From the NCBI RefSeq assembly GCF_023028105.1, contig NZ_CP095491.1:3720001-3784000 (forward strand): DNA of 64,000 nt, given 5' to 3'. Both the position numbers and the translations under genes were made by a program. The notes under the pieces are model-generated. The model saw only the letters and a list, made by a program, of their open reading frames with translations, was not told the origin of the DNA and did not search any database. Shown piece after piece: positions 7,855 to 15,036 of this stretch. This stretch comes from Halosolutus gelatinilyticus. Its GTDB lineage: Archaea > Halobacteriota > Halobacteria > Halobacteriales > Natrialbaceae. Positions within the stretch are counted from its first letter, which is position 1. The number at the start of each line of letters is the position of its first letter.

Positions 7855-8264
7855 CAGTACCCCTCAACACCTGCCTGGAGGAGTTCTTCGCGCGCATCTT
7901 TGATGATTTTCCTCGTGTGGAACGGGACAAGGATTGGGCCAAGAAGCAGATAGTTCAATGTGAGGAAGTTTATGATAGCAAGCCCCGTCTTGCCAACCAT
8001 GTAATATCCAATGGGAGTAAGAAGGAAACTCACCAGCATCACCGTGATTGTATCCTTATTTGCAATTTTCTCTAGTTCATACTGCTTTGCATCGGGCAGG
8101 TTAGAGATTGTTCCGTTTTCTGCTTCCTGCTGTCGGACCCCACACTCAGGACAAACTTCAGCTTCGGCTTTGATGATTTCACCACAACTCATACAATATG
8201 CCTCATCAGGACCTGGTGTCCCTCTTTCGTCTTCTTCGTCAAAATCTGGATTGTCGACTGACAT
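7854..8264 (-). CDS. Zinc-ribbon plus TM2-like membrane protein
   Basis: The 136-residue protein has an acidic N terminus, a zinc ribbon (CMSCGEIIKAEAEVCPECG, residues 24-42) and two hydrophobic segments from about residue 72 to 115 (ITVMLVSFLLTPIGYYMVG, INFLTLNYLLLGPILVPF). It is paralogous in its ribbon to the downstream gene but not in the membrane part. The role is unknown. Confidence 0.65.
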   Translation of the reverse strand: MSVDNPDFDEEDERGTPGPDEAYCMSCGEIIKAEAEVCPECGVRQQEAENGTISNLPDAKQYELEKIANKDTITVMLVSFLLTPIGYYMVGKTGLAIINFLTLNYLLLGPILVPFHTRKIIKDAREELLQAGVEGY

Positions 8265-8323
8265 ACTACGAGTCTAAAGATGAATGAAACCTTATTAATT
8301 CTTATTGCCATTGCATTCTCTAT

Positions 8324-8716
8324 ATGACATACTACGATTGGAGCGACCCGAACGATCACGAACCGTATCCGGGGAACCTTTCGGTCTCGCACAAACAGGC
8401 GTTCGAGAGCATCGTCGAGGAACTCGAGCGCTGGGGGAAGGCTGACGTCTAGATCGACACGGCTCGCGATATCGACGAAGTTGCCTAGCTGCCGCCTGCA
8501 GAGGGCGAGGCGATCGCGGCACCGCCGGCCTCGAGCAACGACGGCCTCGACGAGGATCCGCACGAGATCCTGGACATCGTGCCGGACGCACCGGACGACG
8601 TCGTCAAGGCGGTCGCTCGCCGGAAAATGGCGAACGTACATCCCGATGGGGATAACCCGGACGAGGAGGAGTACGTACGGATCCAGAAAGCCAAGGAGGC
8701 GATGCTTGACGGTTGA
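8324..8716 (+). pseudogene. Decayed second copy of the J-domain gene
   Basis: The frame starts MTYYDWSDPNDHEPYPGN, repeats the SVSHKQAFESIVEELERWGK block of the gene at 6719-7361, and ends with an HPD-containing J domain (VHPDGDN). Two in-frame TAG stops (8450-8452 and 8486-8488) replace the CAG and CAA/CAG Gln codons present in the other copy. About 78 codons between the two ETA(S/R) segments are deleted. The rest of the frame is open, so inactivation is recent. Confidence 0.8.
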
Positions 8717-8799
8717 GTAGAGCGTATGGGGCCTTCATTTTGAACGCTCACGTCCGGAGATTCAAGACATCTCGGATCTACTCTCCGTATGAGAGACCG

Positions 8800-9024
8800 A
8801 TGACTAACCGCCACTCCTGCCCGTCGCCGGATGACTACGAGTTTGAGACCGACGAGATTTCGGAGTTGACCGAGCACATCAACTCCGAGCACGCCGGCGA
8901 GTACCAGCGCGAGGACTGGCCGGACACCGAGGCCGGTCGGGCGGCCCGACCGAAAGCCGAAGCCGAAGATGACGAAGAAGACGACGGCGACGACCTCGAA
9001 ACGGAGCGTGATCTCGATGAGTGA
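8800..9024 (+). CDS. Small zinc-finger-like acidic protein
   Basis: ATG 8800 gives 74 residues starting MTNRHSCPSPDDYEFETDE with a pattern C...H-x4-H (SELTEHINSEHAGEY) that resembles a C2H2-type finger lacking one Cys. The tail is a run of acidic residues. The gene overlaps the following short frame by 8 bases. It is probably part of the same mobile element as the J-domain genes. Confidence 0.5.
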   Translation: MTNRHSCPSPDDYEFETDEISELTEHINSEHAGEYQREDWPDTEAGRAARPKAEAEDDEEDDGDDLETERDLDE

Positions 9025-9175
9025 CAACAGCGACCTCGAACGCCTCAAGGAGATCGCGATCGAGCGTTACTTCGATCGATTCGACGAGTTCCAGAGGTCG
9101 CACTCAACTGTGCGTCAGCGACTCGAGAAGGCTGCCGACTAGATTGACGAGGTCGCCGATCAGTTCCGGGAGTAG
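9017..9175 (+). pseudogene. Short helical protein cut by a TAG codon
   Basis: ATG 9017 gives 41 residues (MSDNSDLERLKEIAIERYFD onwards), then a TAG at 9140-9142. The frame continues as IDEVADQFRE to a second TAG at 9173-9175. CAG to TAG is the simplest cause of the first stop. It may still make the 41-residue form. Confidence 0.4.
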
Positions 9176-9220
9176 GGCTGTGACTTTGAATAGCGAACCC
9201 AGATCACTATTATGAGGGAT

Positions 9221-9640
9221 TCAACACTCTTTTTGGATGAATTCGACAGACATGTCCTTTAGAACTCTAATTATTAAGTTTTGGTGATAACAATCAGCTG
9301 GAGACCACGTCATTGTAAACGGGCCAGTACTCCTCGCACCATCTTTAGATTCGATTTCTACCTCAACATCATATGTGCGTGTTTTAACAATATTTGAATT
9401 GCCACTACGGTAATGTCTTGTCGGGAAAATCCGATGTCGATTTTCGTATTTAACTTCAGGAGATGAGAAGAGACCACCGGTGGAAAGGACCGTTGTTTCC
9501 GCCCAGACTTCCTCTTCTCGCTCGTTCGCCCACTCTATCGAGCCGTAGCCAGTCGAAAGCACGGACATACCTGTATACACCCCAACACCACCTATGGTTC
9601 CTCCTGCAACTGAAAATAATAATTCCCGTCGTGTAGGCAT
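9221..9640 (-). CDS. Putative Tat-exported small protein
   Basis: The N terminus MPTRRELLFSVAGGTIGGVG has the twin arginine and hydrophobic core of a Tat signal peptide, the main export route in haloarchaea. The rest (about 110 residues) is beta-rich with no motif I recognise. Base composition is lower in GC than the core genes, fitting an accessory origin. It is downstream of a two-gene exported-protein operon on the same strand. Confidence 0.5.
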   Translation of the reverse strand: MPTRRELLFSVAGGTIGGVGVYTGMSVLSTGYGSIEWANEREEEVWAETTVLSTGGLFSSPEVKYENRHRIFPTRHYRSGNSNIVKTRTYDVEVEIESKDGARSTGPFTMTWSPADCYHQNLIIRVLKDMSVEFIQKEC

Positions 9641-9749
9641 TAGTGGCTATATTGAAGTGCCATGGTTAGGTGTATTTTCTGGTTCTTGTCTATAGATTAG
9701 CCATCTGTCTGTGACTGCTCTAAGAATTCGATAAAGATGTTAAGATAGG

Positions 9750-10433
9750 CTACTCGACAATTTCGACCGACTGCATGTAGGCTAATTCAGGCGTCTCCGT
9801 AGTAACTACCCCCGGACCAGAACAGTAATGGATGACATCCCAAGAGTAGGAATGCTTCACTAGAGGTGTGTACCAACCTGTCGTTGATTCGGCCTCAAAG
9901 TCCCAGCGGACGCCTCGCGCGTCTTCCTGACTTGCTGGAAGATCCTCGCCAGAAACTCCGGGGTCAAACTTCCACGTAGTTTCGACATACGAGTCGTTCG
10001 TGAGGTTCACACTTGGGAAGACCGACACTGCCAGTCCGGCAGAGAACGGTCCAACGCTATGGCTAATGTTGAACGAGAAGTCACTATTTCCATCATTGCT
10101 ATCTGGATAGTGAGCTTCGCTGTGAATAATATCCTGATCAGCATCCAGATCGGGGTAAGAGATGCTGAAGGTCGCCTCAGTCCCTTCAGTATACCATGCA
10201 CCGCCATCGTAGATCGGGCACCCCTTGTCATCGTCAAGAATTGTCGGCTCTTCTGTGAAATGCGCTTGCGTAGTCCACCGGTTAGAACCATGTGTTTTCA
10301 ATTCAAGAGGGTTGAGGTCACCATTATTCTCACTCGATGCCAAGAATCCCTCGTATGACCAGGAACTGATGTTCGAACTCTCGTCGTCCGCATTTCTGTG
10401 ATAGCCCGCCCTCTCCTGAATAGTGTACGACAT
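9750..10433 (-). CDS. Hypothetical protein, partner of the Tat protein upstream
   Basis: ATG 10433 follows the stop of the upstream gene by one base, so I choose it over the earlier in-frame start at 10469. The 227-residue product is polar, rich in Ser, Asp, Trp and Tyr, has no signal peptide and should be mostly beta strand. No family is recognised. Pairs of a Tat-signal protein followed by a beta-rich partner recur in haloarchaeal accessory regions. Confidence 0.5.
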   Translation of the reverse strand: MSYTIQERAGYHRNADDESSNISSWSYEGFLASSENNGDLNPLELKTHGSNRWTTQAHFTEEPTILDDDKGCPIYDGGAWYTEGTEATFSISYPDLDADQDIIHSEAHYPDSNDGNSDFSFNISHSVGPFSAGLAVSVFPSVNLTNDSYVETTWKFDPGVSGEDLPASQEDARGVRWDFEAESTTGWYTPLVKHSYSWDVIHYCSGPGVVTTETPELAYMQSVEIVE

Positions 10434-10434
10434 T

Positions 10435-10920
10435 CTACTTACCCTCTTTGCCCGGAGCGGTTTGATCAAGCAACCAGCGAAGATCGTAATCTCGAGACTT
10501 CGGAATTAATGAGAAGGCAACTTTTTCACCATTATCTTCTACATACCCCGTAAGTCCATCCTCGATAGCCTTCAGACGCACATGACGAGTAGTTTGCTCG
10601 GAAGCAGAAGCATCCTGCTCGAAGAATTCATGTTTACTTCGGACCATTCCCTTCGCCTTGCCAGTGTATGCCTGCTGGGCCTTGCTCATGTTTATCTGTT
10701 CATCACCGAGGCGGAGATTTCCTCGGAGATCGCCGTGAAGTTGGTTGAATTGCGCTGAGGCATTACCATAGACCTCATGAGTGACTGGGTCATATGCTAA
10801 GCCTTCATATCGGGCTCCGTTCCGTTTTGCCGACACCGTAGGGACCGCGCTCATAGTTACACTTCCCGATGCTATTGCTTTTAGCACTTTCCGCCTATTT
10901 TTGGATTCTCTATCATCCAT
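10435..10920 (-). CDS. Putative Tat-signal exported protein
   Basis: ATG 10920 gives MDDRESKNRRKVLKAIASGS followed by a hydrophobic stretch ending TVSA, a good Tat signal with RR and an Ala-x-type cleavage region. The remaining 130 residues are mixed alpha and beta with no known motif. It is first in an operon with the 9750-10433 gene. The longer start at 10962 would put 14 residues before the signal and is less likely. Confidence 0.55.
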   Translation of the reverse strand: MDDRESKNRRKVLKAIASGSVTMSAVPTVSAKRNGARYEGLAYDPVTHEVYGNASAQFNQLHGDLRGNLRLGDEQINMSKAQQAYTGKAKGMVRSKHEFFEQDASASEQTTRHVRLKAIEDGLTGYVEDNGEKVAFSLIPKSRDYDLRWLLDQTAPGKEGK

Positions 10921-11001
10921 GATATCAAATATTTCATTATGGACAATAAGTCTTTTTATCAAATTTGATATTAATTACAAGTTCTGGAGAATGAACCCCG
11001 A

Positions 11002-11109
11002 CTTAATGCCGAACTCGCCGACTACGCGTGGCAGCTGGCCGCCGATCGGCTCGTCGAACATGGCGTGACGGCAGCCGAGGCCGTCGACGAACTCCCAATG
11101 AGAACGTGA
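11002..11109 (+). pseudogene. C-terminal gene fragment
   Basis: A frame with strong haloarchaeal codon use reads LNAELADYAWQLAADRLVEH and ends VDELPMRT at TGA 11107-11109. It has no start and is preceded by AT-rich unrelated sequence. It is a leftover C terminus of an unidentified gene. Confidence 0.4.
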
Positions 11110-11215
11110 ACCGTCTGAACACTCATCAAATTCCTGTGACTCAACCAGTCCAGTTCATCGCAGTGCTCATCAAGTCACTTGCCGAAATCACCCCGCCAGT
11201 TCCGATTTCTCGATG

Positions 11216-11395
11216 AATTTGATCCATCAGAACCTTTTCTGACTTCTGCGACCCTAGGCATCGTTGAGGACGTCGGCGAAAAGATGGCGTTTCAATCCCG
11301 TACTGGGTTTTCTGCTCGTCGCGACGCTTGAAGCGCGGAGGTTCGGCCGATCGAAAATGTTTCAATCCCGTTCTGGGTTTTCTCCCTGCTGCGAC
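11216..11395 (+). CRISPR. Relic CRISPR array without cas genes
   Basis: Two 37-nt repeats start GTTTCAATCCCGT and end GCGAC, at 11289-11325 and 11359-11395, separated by a 33-nt spacer. They match each other at 31 of 37 positions and resemble the 37-nt repeats of haloarchaeal CRISPR arrays that begin GTTTCAATCCCGTTCTGGG. A third, badly decayed unit (11216-11252, shared TTTTCT and CTGCGAC) fits the 70-73 bp period. No cas gene is in the window. This is probably the worn end of a lost array. Confidence 0.6.
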
Positions 11396-11550
11396 TGCCG
11401 GATCACCTCGTAGTCGCCAATGTAATCCCAGCAGACCGTCCGTTCGCCGTGTTTCGGGTGATCGATGACGACGTCGGCGTCCTCGGTGCAGCCGATCGCT
11501 CCGCAGAACGGGCCGAATCCGTCACCGGTGTCGGCACTCACGCCAACCAC
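11362..11550 (-). CDS. Small zinc-finger protein whose end lies in the CRISPR relic
   Basis: From GTG 11550 the frame reads MVGVSADTGDGFGPFCGAIG and contains C-x4-C, H-x2-H and a further Cys (VCWDYIGDYEVIRQ), a pattern seen in tiny haloarchaeal zinc proteins. Its last eight or so residues are encoded by the second CRISPR-like repeat, so the natural C terminus may be lost or changed. Confidence 0.45.
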   Translation of the reverse strand: MVGVSADTGDGFGPFCGAIGCTEDADVVIDHPKHGERTVCWDYIGDYEVIRQSQQGENPERD

Positions 11551-11735
11551 CTCGCGGGGGCAGCTGTCTCGTTTCCGAGCATAGCTGTATCTTTTGTACG
11601 CATATCTGGCCGTACTTCCACGCGACTACGGTTGGCGGTCGCTATCGTGGCATGTGATATATGCTTGTCAGTAGACGATAGAGAAGAATCGCAGCTAACA
11701 CGCCCTATACGTGGGAATGTAAAGAAATTGAGTAG

Positions 11736-11886
11736 TGCCCGGGGAGGGCTCCGAACCCTCGATCTCCGCATGTCCCAGGTCCGAGGCTCGGCAGTCCTCG
11801 CGGGACACGGAGGCTTCCAAGGCGAAACCGCACCGAATCTCTGAACCCTATGAGTGCGGCGCTATGTCCAGCTAAGCCACCCGGGC
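11736..11886 (-). tRNA. Elongator tRNA-Met (CAT) with a 77-nt intron
   Basis: The 5' exon is GCCCGGGTGGCTTAGCTGGA onwards, with anticodon stem CCGCA and loop CTCATA. The 3' exon resumes at A38 with TGCGG, then the T arm GAGGG-TTCGGAG-CCCTC and acceptor CCCGGGC plus discriminator A. The anticodon CAT is at 11850-11852. An intron at 11772-11848 interrupts after position 37, the classic site for the bulge-helix-bulge endonuclease in haloarchaeal elongator tRNA-Met. CCA is not encoded. Confidence 0.92.
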
Positions 11887-11913
11887 TCGTTTTCCCGTAG
11901 TGCGGTCCTGTTC

Positions 11914-11923
11914 TTTAACCTTC
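11914..11923 (-). promoter_or_regulatory. TATA-like box of tRNA-Met
   Basis: The minus strand has GGTTAAAGAA about 30 nt upstream of the tRNA 5' end, the expected box A position. Confidence 0.4.
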
Positions 11924-12104
11924 TCATTCGAGACCGTCTTGCGACGAGGACTCACGGCAAGCACGTCGTCACCGTCATCGCGCAGCCGAGGCATTCGGGG
12001 CGGTTCACCCCGGCAACCGGGTCGGCGGAACGCGCGCTGGGTCCGGACGGGACTCACCAACAGGTACCCACGGTTTTATCACCGGTCCTTACGAACCCCG
12101 GAGC

Positions 12105-13268
12105 ATGAGCGTTCCGGGAATCGTCCAGTCTACTCTCGATGGCGAAGAGATCGCGGCGCGCGTCTCTCTCGGCGGCGAGGACGAACTCTTCGTCACCCCT
12201 TCGAACACGATTATCTATCGTGCCGACGGTCTGCTGAGCGACGAATCGGTCGAGAAGTATCCCCACGACGCCGATCGGATCACCCTCGCGGAGGGCCGGC
12301 GAAAGACCAAGTTCACTCTCGAGTACGCCCTCGAGGGAGCGAAGACGTTCGCCGTGCCGGCGAGCAAGACCGACGCGGTTCTCCACCCCGTCCTCGCCGG
12401 CGTGTTGAACGGCAACGGGATCTCCGATCCGGGCGAGACCGTGACCAAGACGTACCGCTTTAGCGAACTCACCCTGATCATCACGAGCAACCGGCTCGTC
12501 AAACACATCGGCGAAGCGGTCTGGGACGGCGATTACGAGGAGTACCACTTCGACGACGTGACCAGCCTCGCCTTCGAGGACGGAAGCGTCGCCACGCAGA
12601 TCGTCCTCACCGTCGACGGCCGTCCGCAGCGGATCAAGGCCCCGAACGAACAGGCGAACGACCTCAGAGAACGGCTCAAGCGCGCGCTGTTCGAGTTTCA
12701 CGACGTCGAGTCGCTCGCGGAACTCAACGAGACGGTCGGCGAGGACGAAGCCGAGGACGAGGACGCCGATCGCGGCGGCGCGAGGGTCGACTTCGGCGAC
12801 GGCGTCGACCCGCTCGACGCGGATCCCCCCGAACTCGACGATCGGGACGGCGCCGGCGAGACCGCCGCGAACGCGGCAGCGGATTCTCCGACCGATGCGA
12901 TCGATCCGCTCGCCGGCGACAGCGCGATCCCGGACTCGGTCGACGCCAGCCGCGACCGCGATCGGGAGCGCCGATCCGCCGACGACTCCCGGTCTCCCCA
13001 GGGCGGGGAGCGAACCCGCGAGTCGCCGCCCGTCGAAACGGCCGAGCTGTTCGACGACGTGCCGATCGACGCGGAGCCGGTCGGTTCTGCGGCCGTCGAC
13101 GTGGACTCCGCGGCGCCGGTCCGGGACTCCGGCCGATCCGAACCGGCCCCAGAGGTTTTGGACCGACTCGACGCGCTCGAGGCGGCCGTCGATCGGCAGT
13201 CCGAACTGATCGAACGACAACAGCGGACGATCGAACAGTTGATCGAAGAGCTCCGGCAGGGACGATAG
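12105..13268 (+). CDS. Haloarchaeal DUF7115-like protein
   Basis: The 387-residue protein has a conserved N-terminal half (to about residue 205). It contains two PH-like beta-sandwich units, of which FVTPSNTIIYRADGLLSDES and YHFDDVTSLAFEDGSVATQI are signature stretches. A long acidic disordered linker (210-345) and a C-terminal coiled coil (LDRLDALEAAVDRQSELIER onwards) follow. I recognise it as a widespread haloarchaeal family, probably DUF7115, of unknown function. The coiled coil suggests oligomerisation. Confidence 0.75.
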   Translation: MSVPGIVQSTLDGEEIAARVSLGGEDELFVTPSNTIIYRADGLLSDESVEKYPHDADRITLAEGRRKTKFTLEYALEGAKTFAVPASKTDAVLHPVLAGVLNGNGISDPGETVTKTYRFSELTLIITSNRLVKHIGEAVWDGDYEEYHFDDVTSLAFEDGSVATQIVLTVDGRPQRIKAPNEQANDLRERLKRALFEFHDVESLAELNETVGEDEAEDEDADRGGARVDFGDGVDPLDADPPELDDRDGAGETAANAAADSPTDAIDPLAGDSAIPDSVDASRDRDRERRSADDSRSPQGGERTRESPPVETAELFDDVPIDAEPVGSAAVDVDSAAPVRDSGRSEPAPEVLDRLDALEAAVDRQSELIERQQRTIEQLIEELRQGR

Positions 13269-13305
13269 CGATCGTCTCGCGGCCAGGATTTCGCGCCTCG
13301 GCGCG

Positions 13306-13710
13306 TCACTCCCGCCCGGTCACCTTTCGAATACAGGACGACCCGAACGGGCCGAGTTCTCCGGCGTCGAGTTTGATGAAGTGCCCCGTGGAGAGTCCGG
13401 AGCCACAGCGCCGACAGGAGAACTCCCCTTCTTTCGTGACGACGTCCCGCTCGAAGCTGACGTACTGGCGGCTCTTCGGGCGGACGATACCGTCCTCTCG
13501 CTCGATGATGCCCCGCAGCTCCGCCCGATCGAGGATCGTCCGCGTCACCGTCGGGTCGCTGGTGACGGTTTCGATCCGATCGACGACCTCGGCCAGCGAG
13601 AGCGACTCGTGTTCCAAGCGTTCGAGCAGCGCCAGTCCGAGTTCGACGCGATCGTCGGCGGTACCGTCGCCGGCGTCGGGTCCGGCGGCGTCCTCGCGGT
13701 CGTCGGCCAT
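13306..13710 (-). CDS. DUF5830-family protein
   Basis: ATG 13710 (MADDREDAAGP) gives 134 residues, with a winged-helix-like body (LALLERLEHESLSLAEVVDR, then RTILDRAELRGIIERE) and a C-terminal Cys site (FSCRRCGSGLSTGHFI ... GSSCIRKVTGRE) likely to bind zinc. It matches the haloarchaeal DUF5830 family as I remember it, a presumed DNA-binding protein. The earlier start at 13773 adds unlike sequence. Confidence 0.7.
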   Translation of the reverse strand: MADDREDAAGPDAGDGTADDRVELGLALLERLEHESLSLAEVVDRIETVTSDPTVTRTILDRAELRGIIEREDGIVRPKSRQYVSFERDVVTKEGEFSCRRCGSGLSTGHFIKLDAGELGPFGSSCIRKVTGRE

Positions 13711-13807
13711 CGGTTCGTGCTGTCGCGGCGGAGCGAATAAACGTTGTGCCGTCCGCCGGTCGAGAAGAGGCACAAAAGCTTCAACGGTCGAGAGAAAACT
13801 CCGACCG

Positions 13808-14560
13808 ATGGTACGGACGTCGCGTCGGGCGATCGCGGGTTTGGTCGTGATCGGCGCCGTCGTCGCCGGCGTCCTCGTTTCGCCGGCCGCGACGGCGGCA
13901 GCGGTCGCGTCGATCGCGGCCGACCCGCTCCTGTTCGGACTGGTCGTGGCGGGGCTCTACCTCGTCCGACCTCTGTTCGCGTGGCCGACGACCCCGCTCG
14001 CCGCCGTCGCCGGCTACGGCTTCGGCGTCGCACTCGGCGTTCCGATCGCTCTCGTCGGCGTCGTCGCGACCGTGATCCCGGTCTTTCTCGCCGTCACGTG
14101 GGTGACGATCGACGCCGACGGAGCGGCAGCTAAAACTGGCCCGACCACCGATTCCGGGAGACTGTCGACGGCGATCGCCGGACCAGTCGAGCGGCTGTTC
14201 GAACGCACCGGCACCGCAATCGATCGCTATTACGAGACCGCCGGCCCGGTCCGAGGCGTCGTCGCGTCGCGACTCGCACCGATTCCGTCCGACGTCGCGA
14301 CGGCCGCGGCCGCGATCGCGGATGTTCGACTTCGCCAACTGGTGGTCGGGACGGCGATCGGCGAACTCCCGTGGACGATCGCCGCGGTCGTCGTCGGCGC
14401 CTCCGCCGCGACGCTGTCGACGGACGGTCTCGCTGGAACGAGCGTCGCGCTCGCGATCGGCTGTGCCGTCGCCGCCGCGCTCCTGCTCGCCGGCCCCGCG
14501 TACCGACTGGTTCGATCCGAGCCGCAGTCGACGGAGTCGCCTACCCCGTCGGACGCCTGA
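13808..14560 (+). CDS. TVP38/TMEM64-like (VTT domain) membrane protein
   Basis: ATG 13808 gives 250 residues with about six hydrophobic segments. The central part (residues 35-190) follows the VTT/DedA pattern, with a P-x-x-P entry region (VRPLFAWPTTPLAAVAGYGF) and a later re-entrant segment around RLAPIPSDVATAAAAIADVR. Proteins of this superfamily include lipid scramblases and transporters, and the role in haloarchaea is unproved. The gene stands alone, divergent from the DUF5830 gene. Confidence 0.7.
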   Translation: MVRTSRRAIAGLVVIGAVVAGVLVSPAATAAAVASIAADPLLFGLVVAGLYLVRPLFAWPTTPLAAVAGYGFGVALGVPIALVGVVATVIPVFLAVTWVTIDADGAAAKTGPTTDSGRLSTAIAGPVERLFERTGTAIDRYYETAGPVRGVVASRLAPIPSDVATAAAAIADVRLRQLVVGTAIGELPWTIAAVVVGASAATLSTDGLAGTSVALAIGCAVAAALLLAGPAYRLVRSEPQSTESPTPSDA

Positions 14561-14750
14561 CGATCGGCCGCCTCCCCGGCGAGGGGAGCCGCGGGTCGAT
14601 TGGCGACGAGCGCCCGCTCGACTTCGTTAGGTCGGACTCGAACCCTCTACTCCTCGGTTACCTCGCGCTCGTCGAGCGTTCGTTCTCGACCGCGTACTAG
14701 CCCCGATCGGTTGGCGTTCGGTTCATGGCGGGCGCCGCGCAGTCTACGCG

Positions 14751-14912
14751 TCACACCCAAAACGTGTCGGAACAGTCGTAGACGACGCCGTGTTGCGGAC
14801 AGACGTACTTGCAGTGGCGCTTGTACAGCGGCCGTTCGCACCGCGGACACGGGCGTCCACCGGTGGATTCGCCCCCTCGATCGGCCTCGGGTGTCGTCCC
14901 CTCGTCGGTCAT
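14751..14912 (-). CDS. 53-residue zinc-ribbon microprotein
   Basis: The frame starts MTDEGTTPEADRGGESTGGR and carries CPRC, CKYVC and a final DCSDTFWV, so Cys-x2-Cys, His/Cys and Cys ligands for one or two zincs are present. It is a conserved type of haloarchaeal zinc-finger microprotein with no assigned role. It is just downstream of, and on the same strand as, the ribonucleotide reductase gene. Confidence 0.65.
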   Translation of the reverse strand: MTDEGTTPEADRGGESTGGRPCPRCERPLYKRHCKYVCPQHGVVYDCSDTFWV

Positions 14913-15036
14913 CGACGGTGTGTTCGGCGCGGGAACTGCTAAGTGCTTGGAAAACCGCAGCGGCGGAGCAAAATTCGGCGATCGATGAGCGACCCCGAAT
15001 CGGCGTTACCGCCGGTTAGACAGGGCCGATCGGCGC

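Noticed and set aside
1-11735. A tRNA-Met-bounded integrated element with an att duplication
   Set aside because: No second copy of the tRNA-Met 3' end and no integrase gene were seen in the window, so the left border cannot be set.
12054-13220. 388-residue minus-strand frame opposite the DUF7115-like gene
   Set aside because: It is a long shadow; the plus-strand gene has the conserved blocks, and the shadow shows typical Val/Arg/Asp-rich antisense composition.
14620-14670. tRNA-like GAGGGTTCGAGTCC on the minus strand
   Set aside because: The T-stem does not pair and no cloverleaf can be drawn.
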